The notes: generated from the letters alone by a model not told the origin. A stretch of DNA of 64,000 bases from Sphingobacterium puteale (GCF_003627955.1 NZ_RBWS01000015.1:62001-126000), one strand, 5' to 3'. Counted from the stretch's first letter, positions 1 to 9,365 are shown. A program made the numbers and translations.

Positions 1-321
1 ATGGCAGAATTGAGTCACGCTATACTGGCTATCCAGGAGCGCGGCAAATACATGTCAAGTAATGTTCAGGATCTCTATGTCCAAAAGCTGACGCAGAGCA
101 AATCGGAACTCACAAAGTTAAATCCTTTAGCACGTCTGTCAAACAGGGAGGTGGATGTTGCAAAACAATTGATCAAGGGCTTAGGAATTATTGAAGTTTC
201 CGGCTTACTTGAGCTAAGTCCATCAACTGTAAGCACCTATAAAAGCAGGATATTTGAAAAATTAAATGTTTCTAACATTCCCGAACTCATTGAGCTTTTC
301 AGAATACACTCCAACAATTAG
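1..321 (+). CDS. LuxR-family response regulator, C-terminal part (5' truncated by window)
   Basis: The visible 106 residues hold a LuxR/NarL-type helix-turn-helix. It begins near LSNREVDVAKQLIKG (about residues 46-60) and contains the recognition-helix region SPSTVSTYKSRIFEKL. The first about 28 residues resemble the last helix of a receiver domain plus linker. The ATG at base 1 is therefore probably an internal Met, and the gene very likely starts upstream of the window. The family comprises two-component transcriptional regulators that bind DNA after receiver phosphorylation. The kinase and target genes are not visible. The stop codon lies inside a hairpin loop that serves as its terminator. 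Confidence 0.8.
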   Translation: MAELSHAILAIQERGKYMSSNVQDLYVQKLTQSKSELTKLNPLARLSNREVDVAKQLIKGLGIIEVSGLLELSPSTVSTYKSRIFEKLNVSNIPELIELFRIHSNN

Positions 322-347
322 AATATTGATGGAGTGTATTTTTTTTA
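303..347. terminator. Intrinsic terminator after the LuxR-type gene
   Basis: An 11-bp stem (303-313 with 330-340, aatacactcca/tggagtgtatt) has a 16-nt loop containing the stop codon and is followed by a T run. It sits between convergent genes and reaches the stop codon of the minus-strand isomerase at 345. Confidence 0.75.
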
Positions 348-1487
348 GATTAGATCATTCATTGTAACAACTGGAATATCTTTTACATTTAAATCTTTTA
401 ACGGATCAGATTTCTTATAAGAGTATCCAACTTCCGCTTCCAAATCCCATAACATAGGAGCTAAAAAATTAAGACAAGTCGTAAATCCTTGTACCGTTGC
501 GGAGAAATCGCCCGTATCCTTTGAATTCTTTGCCTCATTCTCTATTTCAAAGGGGCCTTTGAAGCCGCGTTCCTGGAGTAGATCCACAAAGCCTCGCCAG
601 TCCATACTATCTGAGCCCCCAAAGCCAGGAAGCATTGCTTCGTAGTGATGCCTATCCCAGTCATGTCCGGGAATACCTACATTTGCTTTTTTTGCTAACT
701 CAGCATCCACATGTTGCATGGGATACATCCCCCCCCAATCTATGCGAGCGGTCGTCTGTAGATTGCGTGTGGTCTTCACATGTATACGCTGTAGTCGACT
801 TATATCGGTATTACGAATAACATCAATTGGGTTTGTGTTTTGCCAAACATCATGGGAAGGATCATAAATTTCGCCATGCGCCTTACTAGGCACCATCGCA
901 TACATCAATTTACGGGCGGCCAAAACAGCGGGTAGGTTATTATAGGTAGAGCTATAACGTGAAGAACGCCAGCCCTCCATTGGACAATTTTCATATAGTA
1001 TTGTTACCCCGAGGCTTTCAGCATAATTAACAATCGGTTCAAATACACGTTTGTATTCATCCAGATTTTTTTGAAATCCATCCAGCTGGTTTCCCAACTC
1101 ATGATTATAACCGACGAAAGTCCCGACTTTAACATTATTTTCATCACCTCCCAACAAATGCGCTATTCGAATCAGTTTTAATAAATGATTCTGATTTTTG
1201 ATCCGTTGTTCCGGATCTCCCCCAATCATATTTTCGAAGGCTCCGAGCGAAAGTTTCAGATCCGCCTGATTAAACAGCTCGAGTATCTCTTTAGCTTTAG
1301 CTGGTGTAAACCCTTCATAGTCCAAATGCGTAGCTGTATGGTCTTCACGTGTGCCGTCCTTTCTAAAAACACAAAGGTCAATTCCACCAGCACCAATTTT
1401 TTTTGTTGTCTGAATCAATTCTGGTAATGACAATTTATCAAAGGCAGAACTCATCACCCATACGGGGTTATTTAATTTTGTAGTCAT
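345..1487 (-). CDS. Sugar phosphate isomerase/epimerase (AP-endonuclease-2-like TIM barrel)
   Basis: The 380-residue protein fits the xylose-isomerase-like TIM-barrel superfamily. Likely metal-binding acidic and His residues occur in YENCPMEGW (about 173-181), in the YDPSHD segment (about 208-213), in IHVKTT, and in FEIENEA near residue 320. There is no signal peptide, so a cytoplasmic enzyme is expected. Family members isomerise or epimerise sugars or cyclitols, and the substrate cannot be read from the sequence. It lies downstream of ftsZ, but a strong palindromic terminator separates them, so it is probably a separate unit. The start is the ATG giving MTTKLNNPVW. Family assignment is firm; the exact reaction is unknown. 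Confidence 0.75.
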   Translation of the reverse strand: MTTKLNNPVWVMSSAFDKLSLPELIQTTKKIGAGGIDLCVFRKDGTREDHTATHLDYEGFTPAKAKEILELFNQADLKLSLGAFENMIGGDPEQRIKNQNHLLKLIRIAHLLGGDENNVKVGTFVGYNHELGNQLDGFQKNLDEYKRVFEPIVNYAESLGVTILYENCPMEGWRSSRYSSTYNNLPAVLAARKLMYAMVPSKAHGEIYDPSHDVWQNTNPIDVIRNTDISRLQRIHVKTTRNLQTTARIDWGGMYPMQHVDAELAKKANVGIPGHDWDRHHYEAMLPGFGGSDSMDWRGFVDLLQERGFKGPFEIENEAKNSKDTGDFSATVQGFTTCLNFLAPMLWDLEAEVGYSYKKSDPLKDLNVKDIPVVTMNDLI

Positions 1488-1521
1488 AGCTTATATAATT
1501 GTATTCTATCGGAATTTAAAG

Positions 1522-1561
1522 ATACTAAAAAAGCCATCCGATCGGATGGCTTTTTTAGTAT
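1522..1561. terminator. 40-bp perfect palindromic terminator of the dcw operon
   Basis: Bases 1522-1541 (atactaaaaaagccatccga) are followed directly by their exact reverse complement at 1542-1561. On the minus strand it begins 15 nt after the ftsZ stop codon and ends a GC-rich stem with a U run. The symmetry would let it stop transcription in both directions. Confidence 0.85.
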
Positions 1562-1576
1562 TTTATCTCAATTCGA

Positions 1577-3274
1577 TTAATCTACATTATCGTGTAAAAA
1601 GGAGTTGTTTGGACGAATTTCCGTATTTCCATCTTCAAACGACAGTGTAAAGCGAGACACCTGTGATTGAGAAGAATGCGGCGTATCCTCCAGTGACATT
1701 TGCTTTCTTTTATAAGCCGGCTCATTTTCAAGCTCATGAAGACCGTTCGAGGATTTCAATTTCATACTCAATTCTTTCAATCTCAGAATACGCTCTTTGG
1801 TGCGTACCAGTTGATCTTCAAATGATACCTGCTCTTCTTCCACCTGAGGCACTTCAACTTGCTCATTTGTTGTGCTGGAAGAGAACGTCGGCTTTTCGTC
1901 ATAATCTGAAGCAGACGGACCTGAATATGAATCAAATACCGTTGGCATCTGAAATTGGAAAACAGAAGGCGAAGTTTTTAATTGAAAATCACTTTCAGTA
2001 AATGAGGTTTCCTCTTCATAAGCGCCATCAAAACCTAAGTCATGACGTATCACTTGCGGCTCTTCTACAACAACCTGTTGTTGGACAACATTTTTTGGAG
2101 AAGTAAACAAGTCGGACTGCAAATTATTGGTTGTCGATGTATTTGCTGAAGGAGCTGGTGTATCCACACGTTGAACCGGAGTGACAAAGCTATTGGCCAC
2201 TGGTGCTTCCTTTGGGGCAACCTGCGAAACAGGTCTCACAAAAGAATTAACCGGTTCAGGTGTCAAGGGCATAGATACTTTTGTGTTTTCACGCTCTTTA
2301 TCGCGTTCTTCAGAAGTCTGAAAACCTGTCGCAATAATTGTTACGGACAGCTCATCTTCAAAGTTTTCATCGATACAGTTACCCCAGATCAAATCAGCAG
2401 ATAGTCCGGCTTTTTCCTGAATATAATCCGTAATGATTGCCACCTCATCCATCGTCACTTCTTTTGTTCCAGAGGTAATATTCAACAGGATATAACGAGC
2501 ACCTTCAATCTCATTGTCTTTCAACAATGGTGAAGCCAAAGCACCTTCTACTGCACGTAATGCACGGTCTTCGCCTTCGGCAATCGCGTTACCCATAATC
2601 GCTACACCGCTATCATTCATAACCGTGCGAACATCTTTAAAATCGACGTTTACATAACCGGGGATAGTGATAATTTCGGCGATACCTTTTGCAGCAGTAG
2701 TCAATATATCATCTGCTTTTGCGAAAGCTGCTGTCATCGTTAAATTTCCAAAGATTTCCCGCAAGCGATCGTTGGAGATAACAAGATAAGAATCTACATA
2801 TTTACGCAATTCCGAAAGTCCCTCCTCTGCTTGTGAGCGACGGCGTTTACCTTCAAATGTAAATGGTGTAGTAATGATCGCAACAGTAAGAATACCCAAT
2901 TCTTTAGCGGCCTTAGCCAAAACGGGACTTGCTCCGGTACCTGTACCACCACCCATACCGGCGGTAATAAACAACATCTTAGTATTGGTACCTAACATGC
3001 GTTTGATATCTTCAATACTTTCGATAGCAGAATTTTCACCCACATCAGGATCGGCTCCAGCACCCATACCTTCGGTTAGACTTATTCCCAATTGAACTTT
3101 ATTTGGGATCGGGCTTAATTCCAACGCTTGCGCATCCGTATTACACACGATAAAATCTACTCCACTAATTCCTTGTTTATACATGTGGTTTACGGCATTG
3201 CCGCCACCACCACCAACCCCAATAACCTTAATTATTGAAGATTGTTCTTTTAACATTTCAAACTGTATTGACAT
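1577..3274 (-). CDS. ftsZ: Cell division protein FtsZ
   Basis: Tubulin-like GTPase that polymerises into the Z ring at mid-cell. GGGGGN at residues 21-26 and the tubulin signature GGGTGTG at 108-114 mark the GTP-binding domain, and the T7-loop region follows near residue 205. At 565 residues it is much longer than the roughly 380-residue enterobacterial FtsZ. The excess is a low-complexity Pro/Val/Ser/Glu-rich linker (about 330-545) before a short conserved-looking tail, NSFLHDNVD, which probably binds FtsA. Long linkers are usual in Bacteroidota. It is the last gene of the dcw cluster. The 140-bp spacer from ftsA carries three DnaA-box-like motifs, so it may have its own promoter. Confidence 0.98.
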   Translation of the reverse strand: MSIQFEMLKEQSSIIKVIGVGGGGGNAVNHMYKQGISGVDFIVCNTDAQALELSPIPNKVQLGISLTEGMGAGADPDVGENSAIESIEDIKRMLGTNTKMLFITAGMGGGTGTGASPVLAKAAKELGILTVAIITTPFTFEGKRRRSQAEEGLSELRKYVDSYLVISNDRLREIFGNLTMTAAFAKADDILTTAAKGIAEIITIPGYVNVDFKDVRTVMNDSGVAIMGNAIAEGEDRALRAVEGALASPLLKDNEIEGARYILLNITSGTKEVTMDEVAIITDYIQEKAGLSADLIWGNCIDENFEDELSVTIIATGFQTSEERDKERENTKVSMPLTPEPVNSFVRPVSQVAPKEAPVANSFVTPVQRVDTPAPSANTSTTNNLQSDLFTSPKNVVQQQVVVEEPQVIRHDLGFDGAYEEETSFTESDFQLKTSPSVFQFQMPTVFDSYSGPSASDYDEKPTFSSSTTNEQVEVPQVEEEQVSFEDQLVRTKERILRLKELSMKLKSSNGLHELENEPAYKRKQMSLEDTPHSSQSQVSRFTLSFEDGNTEIRPNNSFLHDNVD

Positions 3275-3363
3275 AACTTATCCCTATTTAACTTATAATG
3301 AACACGATATCAAATTGAACCAAACCCACTATATGTAATGTAATAATAATATAATTTCAACAA

Positions 3364-3413
3364 AAGTTTTCCACATTTGTGAAATTGTGGAAAACTTCAA
3401 TCATTGTGGAAAA
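3364..3413. promoter_or_regulatory. Three DnaA-box-like motifs in the ftsA-ftsZ spacer
   Basis: TTTTCCACA occurs at 3367-3375 on the plus strand, and its reverse complement TGTGGAAAA at 3386-3394 and 3405-3413. All fit the DnaA-box consensus TTWTNCACA. The first two form a perfect 12-bp inverted repeat (aagttttccaca, 10-nt spacer, tgtggaaaactt). In the minus-strand transcript this could instead be an attenuator hairpin, followed by TTTG. The sequence is seen directly; DnaA binding is inference. Confidence 0.45.
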
Positions 3414-3414
3414 C

Positions 3415-4788
3415 TTACTTTTTATCTAAAAAACTTGCGTCATCAATCTCGTTCCCATCCTTAATAAATCGTTTGAACCATGACAGCAATCCTTGTTCTT
3501 TTTGCTGCTGCTCCGAAACCTCTTTCGTAGTCGTAGTCGCCTGCACTTTCTTAGCGGGTGTATGCGCTTCTCTACGACTGTCTTCTTCTTCCTCGTGCGA
3601 TTGTATACCTTTGATTAACAAGCCAATACTTGTTGCATACAATGGGCTTTTCAATTCTTCAAAAAGCGGTTTTGGCAGTACTTCGTTCTTGGAGAGATAT
3701 TCGTTCGGAAAACCGACACGACAATCAATTCCAGTAATATACTCCACAAGTTGTACCAGGTGCTTCAATTGAGCCCCACCTCCAGTAATAACGATGCCGC
3801 CGATAAGTTTATTTTCATAACCGGAGGACTTAATCTCGTAATACACATGTTCGATAATTTCCTCCATTCTCGCCTGAATAATATAAGCTAAGTTTTTTAC
3901 GGAAATTTCTTTGGGCTCACGACCTTTCAATCCAGGCACACAAATGACTTCGTTTTCTTTATTTTCATCAGCCAGGGCAGATCCAAATCGTGTTTTCAGT
4001 AATTCTGCCTGTGAACGCAATACAGAACAGCCTTGACGAATATCTTCGGTCACGATATTACCGCCTAATGGGATTACAGCAGTATGACGAATAATTCCTT
4101 CATGGAAGATTGCAACGTCGGTTGTTCCACCACCGATATCAACTAATACAACACCAGCATTTTTTTCATCTTCATCCAATACAGCTTCAGAAGACGCCAA
4201 AGGCTCTAGAATTAATTCAGCAACTTCCAGATTCGAATTATCAATACATTTTTTAATATTTTTGATATCGGTAACTCTTCCCGAAATAATATGAAAATTT
4301 GCTTCTATACGACGTCCAGCCATGCCGATAGGTTCGCGGATCCCCGGTTCATTATCTACCGTAAATTCCTGAGGTAAAACATGTATAATTTCTTCTCCTG
4401 GAGGCAGTACCAGTTTATACATATCCGAAATCAATCGTTCGATATCTCTTCGAATGATCTCATCATCACCATCAGTTTTGGTAAATATTCCACGGTGCTG
4501 GATGCTCTTAATGTGTTGACCGGCGATGCCCACATTGACAACCTTAATATCGACATTAGATTGTGCTTCGGCAATTTCTACCGCTTCCAAAATACTTCCC
4601 ACAGTTTTTTGGATATTGGCTACCACCCCTCTACTTACTCCCGCAGAGTCGGCCTTACCCACACCTAATAATTCGATTTTGTTCCCTGAGCTACGTCTCC
4701 CAACCGTAACACAAATTTTGGTAGTACCAATATCGAGTCCCACGATAATTGGATTCTCTCTTTCAATTTCTGCTGCCTTTGAGTTCAT
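3415..4788 (-). CDS. ftsA: Cell division protein FtsA
   Basis: Actin-like ATPase that tethers FtsZ to the membrane and recruits later divisome proteins. The phosphate-1 motif VGLDIGTTKI lies near residues 17-26, the inserted 1C domain follows at about 90-170, and the phosphate-2 region VLVDIGGGTTDVA is near residue 215. A second-half actin motif, GGIVITGGGAQL, is near residue 335. The basic/aromatic tail LLSWFKRFIK near residue 440 is a plausible amphipathic membrane-targeting helix. The length of 457 is slightly above the E. coli protein. It lies between ftsQ and ftsZ, the usual order. Confidence 0.97.
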   Translation of the reverse strand: MNSKAAEIERENPIIVGLDIGTTKICVTVGRRSSGNKIELLGVGKADSAGVSRGVVANIQKTVGSILEAVEIAEAQSNVDIKVVNVGIAGQHIKSIQHRGIFTKTDGDDEIIRRDIERLISDMYKLVLPPGEEIIHVLPQEFTVDNEPGIREPIGMAGRRIEANFHIISGRVTDIKNIKKCIDNSNLEVAELILEPLASSEAVLDEDEKNAGVVLVDIGGGTTDVAIFHEGIIRHTAVIPLGGNIVTEDIRQGCSVLRSQAELLKTRFGSALADENKENEVICVPGLKGREPKEISVKNLAYIIQARMEEIIEHVYYEIKSSGYENKLIGGIVITGGGAQLKHLVQLVEYITGIDCRVGFPNEYLSKNEVLPKPLFEELKSPLYATSIGLLIKGIQSHEEEEDSRREAHTPAKKVQATTTTKEVSEQQQKEQGLLSWFKRFIKDGNEIDDASFLDKK

Positions 4789-4813
4789 AATTTCCTGTAT
4801 TGTTGCTGTATTA

Positions 4814-5650
4814 CTATAATGTATTATTTGCTACTTTTTTTGTCTGATCATCCGAGAAACTCCAATTTCCACGTTTCTCACAGATGATTTGACCTCCATA
4901 TTTTACATTCACCACACCATAAGCGTTAATACCCACTTTCGGCATGATCTGCGTATAAAATGTTTTTAATAATTCAAATTTTTGTTCCAGTGAATCGGCT
5001 GATCCAACAATTAACTGCTGGGTTCCGACACGGGGCACAAGTTCGATATCATGATCCGCGTTTACATAAATCTGTACAACCTGATTACTCCACAATTCAT
5101 CTTTTCCAATAAATTCCGCCACTTTCACCAAATCTTTTACCAAGGGGGTCGAAATCGTATCCAATGCCTCATTATACCCTTCGGAAATATTACCCGTAGC
5201 TACCATGATATGCGGAATATACTTCAATGTTGTCGGTATCTTTAAACCTTTGGGGTCAACATAAAACTCACGTCCATTTTTGTTGATAACCCGCATGACC
5301 GCCTCGCGCTGATCTATATTGATCCGTACTGTCCCGTCCATGTCAGCGTGAATGCTTGCATTCGACACATAAGGCAATTTTTTCAATGTCTTTTCTACAC
5401 GTTGAAACGGAATATCATTGACTTTCTTTCCAACAAAACTTCCATAGTTTTGCGCAATCAGTTTTGATATATCCGCTTGATCGATAAAAGCTTCTGTACC
5501 CTCTATAACGATTTTCACTTCCTTACAAAGCTGTTGTTCATCACGTTTACCCACAATGGTCATAATCACAACAACTACGATGACCCCAATAAAAAATAGG
5601 GTAAAGTAAAGTACACGATTCCATTGTATGTCACGTAATTTTCTAAGCAT
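4814..5650 (-). CDS. ftsQ: Cell division protein FtsQ
   Basis: Single-pass membrane protein of the divisome that links FtsA/FtsZ to the septal synthesis enzymes. A short basic N-terminus (MLRKLRDIQWNR) precedes one transmembrane segment (about residues 12-33). A POTRA-like region follows (about 45-115), then a beta-rich periplasmic domain. I chose the ATG at 5650 (278 aa). An in-frame TTG two codons upstream is possible but weaker. The start overlaps the end of murC by 8 bp, which suggests translational coupling. Sequence conservation in FtsQ is low, so identification leans on topology and gene order. Confidence 0.92.
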   Translation of the reverse strand: MLRKLRDIQWNRVLYFTLFFIGVIVVVVIMTIVGKRDEQQLCKEVKIVIEGTEAFIDQADISKLIAQNYGSFVGKKVNDIPFQRVEKTLKKLPYVSNASIHADMDGTVRINIDQREAVMRVINKNGREFYVDPKGLKIPTTLKYIPHIMVATGNISEGYNEALDTISTPLVKDLVKVAEFIGKDELWSNQVVQIYVNADHDIELVPRVGTQQLIVGSADSLEQKFELLKTFYTQIMPKVGINAYGVVNVKYGGQIICEKRGNWSFSDDQTKKVANNTL

Positions 5651-7007
5651 GCTCAAAAATAGCTTGTAATGGTTTCACCAATTTATCTATATCTCCCGCA
5701 CCCACCGTTACGATCAAATCCGGCTTTTCATGCCGGGCAAAATCCAGTACCTCTTCGGCCGTCACAATCTGTTTATGCTGTGCAGTAATTTTATCCAATA
5801 ACCAGCTTGAACTAACCCCCTCAATCGGAAGTTCACGCGCAGGATATATCTCCATCAAGAGTAAATTATCTGCCATGGACAATACTTCAGCAAATCCATC
5901 TACAAAATCTCTGGTTCTCGTAAACAAATGCGGTTGAAATACGACGTTCAGCTTCTTTGTCGGATATAATTTGCGCATTGAAGTCAAAAACGCGCGTAAT
6001 TCTTCAGGGTGATGCGCATAATCGTCGATATACACCACTTCAGGTCTACGGACAATGTATTCAAATCGTCTTTTTACCCCCTTAAATGTGGTCAATGCAT
6101 TTTTAATTGCCTCCGCTGAAATACCTAACAAACGAGCCACGGTAATAGCGGCTACGGCATTTTCAACATTGTGAATTCCCGGAATGCCCAAATGAATGTC
6201 CTCGATTTTTCCATGGACATCCTGATAATCAAAGTAAAATTCACCTTCCCTGACATGGACATTTGATGCATAAGCGTCGGCCACCTCATGCCCGGAATAG
6301 CTGATCTGTCCTTTAAATTCCAATCCTTTTTTTATAATACGCGTACCGTCTTGAACAACCTTATCCAAAAACAGCTGGAACGATTCAAGTAAATGGCTCT
6401 TATCCCCATAAATATCCAAATGATCTGCATCCGAAGAAGTCACGATCGCAACATTCGGATGGAGGGTTAAAAATGAACGATCGAATTCATCTGCTTCGAC
6501 GACCACTGTATTATTGTTGCCGTAAAGCACATTGGTACCGTAGTTCGAACTGATACCACCTAAAAAAGCGGAACAGTCATATCCGGAATCTTTCAACAGG
6601 TGCGCGACCATCGTAGACGTCGTTGTTTTACCATGTGTCCCTGCTACCGCAATTGTAAACCGGCTTTCGCTGATGATACCCAGTACTTGTGATCTTTTAT
6701 ATAACACGTGTCCCTGAGATTCAAAAAAAGCTTTAATTTTGGAATCTTTAGGAATTGCAGGTGTAAATATGACTAGTGTATCAGCCGCTGGCTGATGGAA
6801 AATAGGATCAATGGAACCCACCTCATCCTGATATGTGATCGAAATACCTTCTTCGGCCAAAGTCTTGGTCAATTCGGTCTCCGTACGGTCATATCCATTC
6901 ACTTCACAGCCCAAATGCTTAAAATAGCGTGCAAGGCCACTCATTCCGATTCCGCCTATTCCGATCAAGTAAACTTGTTTTATTGCATCTAGATTCATGC
7001 TCATCAT
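5643..7007 (-). CDS. murC: UDP-N-acetylmuramate--L-alanine ligase MurC
   Basis: Cytoplasmic ATP-dependent ligase that adds L-Ala to UDP-MurNAc, the first step of stem-peptide assembly. The nucleotide-sugar-binding motif IGIGGIGMSGLA is near residues 16-26, and the Mur-ligase P-loop GTHGKTTT is at 123-130. The central-domain motif VVEADEFDRSF and the C-terminal DDYAHHPEE follow in the usual order. The length of 454 is normal. Its ATG immediately follows the murG stop (no gap), and it overlaps ftsQ downstream. MMSMNLD offers three close in-frame starts; the first is annotated. Confidence 0.97.
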   Translation of the reverse strand: MMSMNLDAIKQVYLIGIGGIGMSGLARYFKHLGCEVNGYDRTETELTKTLAEEGISITYQDEVGSIDPIFHQPAADTLVIFTPAIPKDSKIKAFFESQGHVLYKRSQVLGIISESRFTIAVAGTHGKTTTSTMVAHLLKDSGYDCSAFLGGISSNYGTNVLYGNNNTVVVEADEFDRSFLTLHPNVAIVTSSDADHLDIYGDKSHLLESFQLFLDKVVQDGTRIIKKGLEFKGQISYSGHEVADAYASNVHVREGEFYFDYQDVHGKIEDIHLGIPGIHNVENAVAAITVARLLGISAEAIKNALTTFKGVKRRFEYIVRRPEVVYIDDYAHHPEELRAFLTSMRKLYPTKKLNVVFQPHLFTRTRDFVDGFAEVLSMADNLLLMEIYPARELPIEGVSSSWLLDKITAQHKQIVTAEEVLDFARHEKPDLIVTVGAGDIDKLVKPLQAIFEHA

Positions 7008-8111
7008 CTATTTCTTATTTGCCAATTTATATACTTGCTCTGCAATCTGAACGTCCGCGTCCAGCTTGCCCAGTTCTTTTATATTTTCACTCAATTGCGT
7101 TACTTGCTCCAGGTTCCTGAATAAATTCAAAGCCGCTGGAATTAATTGTTGTGCAGCATCAATATCCTTCACCAACAACGCAGCATTTTTGTTGACCAAA
7201 GCCATTGCATTTTTAGTTTGATGGTCTTCCGCAACATTAGGTGAAGGAACAAGAATAACAGGCTTCCCAACAACACAGAGTTCGGAAATGGTACCTGCTC
7301 CTGCCCGGCTAATAATTACGTCAGCAGCAGCATAGGCATAATCCATTTTTTGAAGAAATGCCATCATCTTCACATTCGTAGGAAGTTTTCCTTCGAGTTC
7401 CAGACGAAGTTTGTCGATATAAAAACTTCCACATTGCCAAATCACCTGCACATCCTCTTTGGATAGCGAATCCAAATAGGCGACCACACTTTCATTCAAT
7501 GTTCTGGCGCCCAGGCTCCCGCCTAACACCAAGATTGTCTTTTTGTGTTGTTCCAAGCCAAAAAACTCCAATGCCACGTCTCTTTTACCTTCAATTGCGA
7601 CGGACTCTCTCCGGATGGGATTTCCCGTCAACAATACTTTATCAGCTGGAAAAAACTGTTCCATACCCTCGTAGGCTACACAGATTTTTGCCGCTTTAGC
7701 ACCAACTTTTTTATTTGTTACGCCCGCATAAGAGTTCTGCTCTTGTACCACTGTCGGAACCCCCAATTTATTCGCCATCATCAATAATGGCCCTGAAGCG
7801 AAACCACCAACACCTACGGCGACATCCGGTTTGAAATCCCGGATTACTTTTTTTGCCTTATTCAGGCTCTTCATTAATTTGAATGGCAATAGGATATTTT
7901 TCCAAAGTTGCTTTCTATTGATTCCTTGAATATCAAGTCCAACAATAGAATAACCTGCAGCAGGCACCTTATCCATTTCCATCCGGCCATTGGCACCTAC
8001 AAATAATATTTCATTTGCAGGATCCATCGTCTTCAATGCATTTGCAATTGAAATCGCCGGAAAAATATGTCCTCCGGTACCACCCCCACTTATTATTACT
8101 CGAATTGCCAT
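7008..8111 (-). CDS. murG: UDP-GlcNAc:undecaprenyl-PP-MurNAc-pentapeptide GlcNAc transferase MurG
   Basis: Peripheral membrane glycosyltransferase (GT28, GT-B fold) that converts lipid I to lipid II. The N-terminal glycine-rich motif ISGGGTGGHIFPA (residues about 7-19) binds the lipid-linked acceptor. The C-terminal motifs GGSLGARTLN and SRAGAGTISEL bind UDP-GlcNAc. I place the start at the ATG at 8111 (MAIRVIISGG, 367 aa) rather than the in-frame TTG two codons earlier. It sits 14 bp after ftsW and abuts murC. Confidence 0.97.
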   Translation of the reverse strand: MAIRVIISGGGTGGHIFPAISIANALKTMDPANEILFVGANGRMEMDKVPAAGYSIVGLDIQGINRKQLWKNILLPFKLMKSLNKAKKVIRDFKPDVAVGVGGFASGPLLMMANKLGVPTVVQEQNSYAGVTNKKVGAKAAKICVAYEGMEQFFPADKVLLTGNPIRRESVAIEGKRDVALEFFGLEQHKKTILVLGGSLGARTLNESVVAYLDSLSKEDVQVIWQCGSFYIDKLRLELEGKLPTNVKMMAFLQKMDYAYAAADVIISRAGAGTISELCVVGKPVILVPSPNVAEDHQTKNAMALVNKNAALLVKDIDAAQQLIPAALNLFRNLEQVTQLSENIKELGKLDADVQIAEQVYKLANKK

Positions 8112-8125
8112 GCTCAATATATTGT

Positions 8126-9334
8126 TTAGGCAGGAATTGAACCGATCACCACTTTCTTAGGTTTCGGCTTTTCGTCCAGCTGCTCTTTACCTTTTAATTC
8201 TTCAATATTTCTGCTCACACTCAGGATAATCCCAAGGGCGACACTTGTAAATAAAATGGATGTCCCACCCATACTCACTAATGGCAACGGCACACCTGTC
8301 ACTGGTCCCAGCCCTACTGCCACCGCCATATTTGCCAGCGCTTGTATCGTCAAACTAAATCCTAAGCCTGCGGCCAAGAATGTCCCAAAAGCTTTGGGAC
8401 TCATCGTGACGATGCGGATACACCGATACATAAAAGCCAGATACAGAAATAGCAAGATTACCCCACCAACTGTCCCATACTCCTCAATGATAATTGCATA
8501 GATAAAATCGGAATAGGGATGCGGCAATACGTTTCGTTGAACACTATTTCCCGGACCTTTACCGAAGAGTCCTCCCGTCGCGATTGCAATCTTGGCGTTA
8601 TTAGCCTGATAGTTCTTATCATCCTGAAATGAGACCGGACTAGCTGACTCGTCCTTCTTTTCTACACCCAAAAATGTCTTTACCCGACTATAGTAAGTTG
8701 CCCGCCTCGGTCCGATGGAGACAACAATAATTCCCAACAAAACCACACCTGCAGAAACAATTGCGATCTGTTTAAAGGATATTCGGCCAATCAACAACAA
8801 CAGTACGCTAACACCAAATAACATAATCGCAGTCGACATGTTGGCCCATGCTATCAGTACGAAAACACCACATACTGATCCCATAATAGGAAGAAAAGCT
8901 TTCTTCACATCTTTGATTTCCTCTTGTTTGCGAGACAGCATCCGTGCAAGGAAAACAATCAATGACAACTTGGCCAAATCGGAAGTCTGGAAAGTCATCC
9001 CAATACCCGGAATTGTCAGCCAACGGCTCGCCTGATTTACACTACTTCCAAACAATAAAGTAAATAGTAACAAAGGTATCGTGATCCCCATTAAGATTTT
9101 AGAAATACCCGCATAATACCGATAATCCAGTTTATGCGAGAGATACATCAAAACAAATCCAATGGCGATGATCGAAAAATGCTTCAACAGATACATTTCT
9201 GTCCCCTTACCTTCTTTATAGGCCAAGGTCCCGACCGAACTGTATACGGCCAAAAGTGACCATCCCGATAAGATAATCACAATGATCCATATCCAGCGAT
9301 CACCTTTTAATTTAGACATTATGTTCTGTAACAT
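8126..9334 (-). CDS. ftsW: SEDS-family septal peptidoglycan glycosyltransferase FtsW
   Basis: Polytopic membrane protein of the SEDS family. Current knowledge is that FtsW polymerises lipid II at the septum with its partner FtsI. About ten hydrophobic segments are visible, together with the SEDS signature region GPVTGVPLPLVSMGGTS near residues 345-361. The start MLQNIMSKLK is preceded by a good Shine-Dalgarno-like ggagaaggat; the ATG five codons in is an alternative. The cluster context (murD upstream, murG downstream) supports FtsW over RodA. Confidence 0.95.
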   Translation of the reverse strand: MLQNIMSKLKGDRWIWIIVIILSGWSLLAVYSSVGTLAYKEGKGTEMYLLKHFSIIAIGFVLMYLSHKLDYRYYAGISKILMGITIPLLLFTLLFGSSVNQASRWLTIPGIGMTFQTSDLAKLSLIVFLARMLSRKQEEIKDVKKAFLPIMGSVCGVFVLIAWANMSTAIMLFGVSVLLLLIGRISFKQIAIVSAGVVLLGIIVVSIGPRRATYYSRVKTFLGVEKKDESASPVSFQDDKNYQANNAKIAIATGGLFGKGPGNSVQRNVLPHPYSDFIYAIIIEEYGTVGGVILLFLYLAFMYRCIRIVTMSPKAFGTFLAAGLGFSLTIQALANMAVAVGLGPVTGVPLPLVSMGGTSILFTSVALGIILSVSRNIEELKGKEQLDEKPKPKKVVIGSIPA

Positions 9335-9365
9335 ATCCTTCTCCCTTTTATGGTTGTACCATTTA

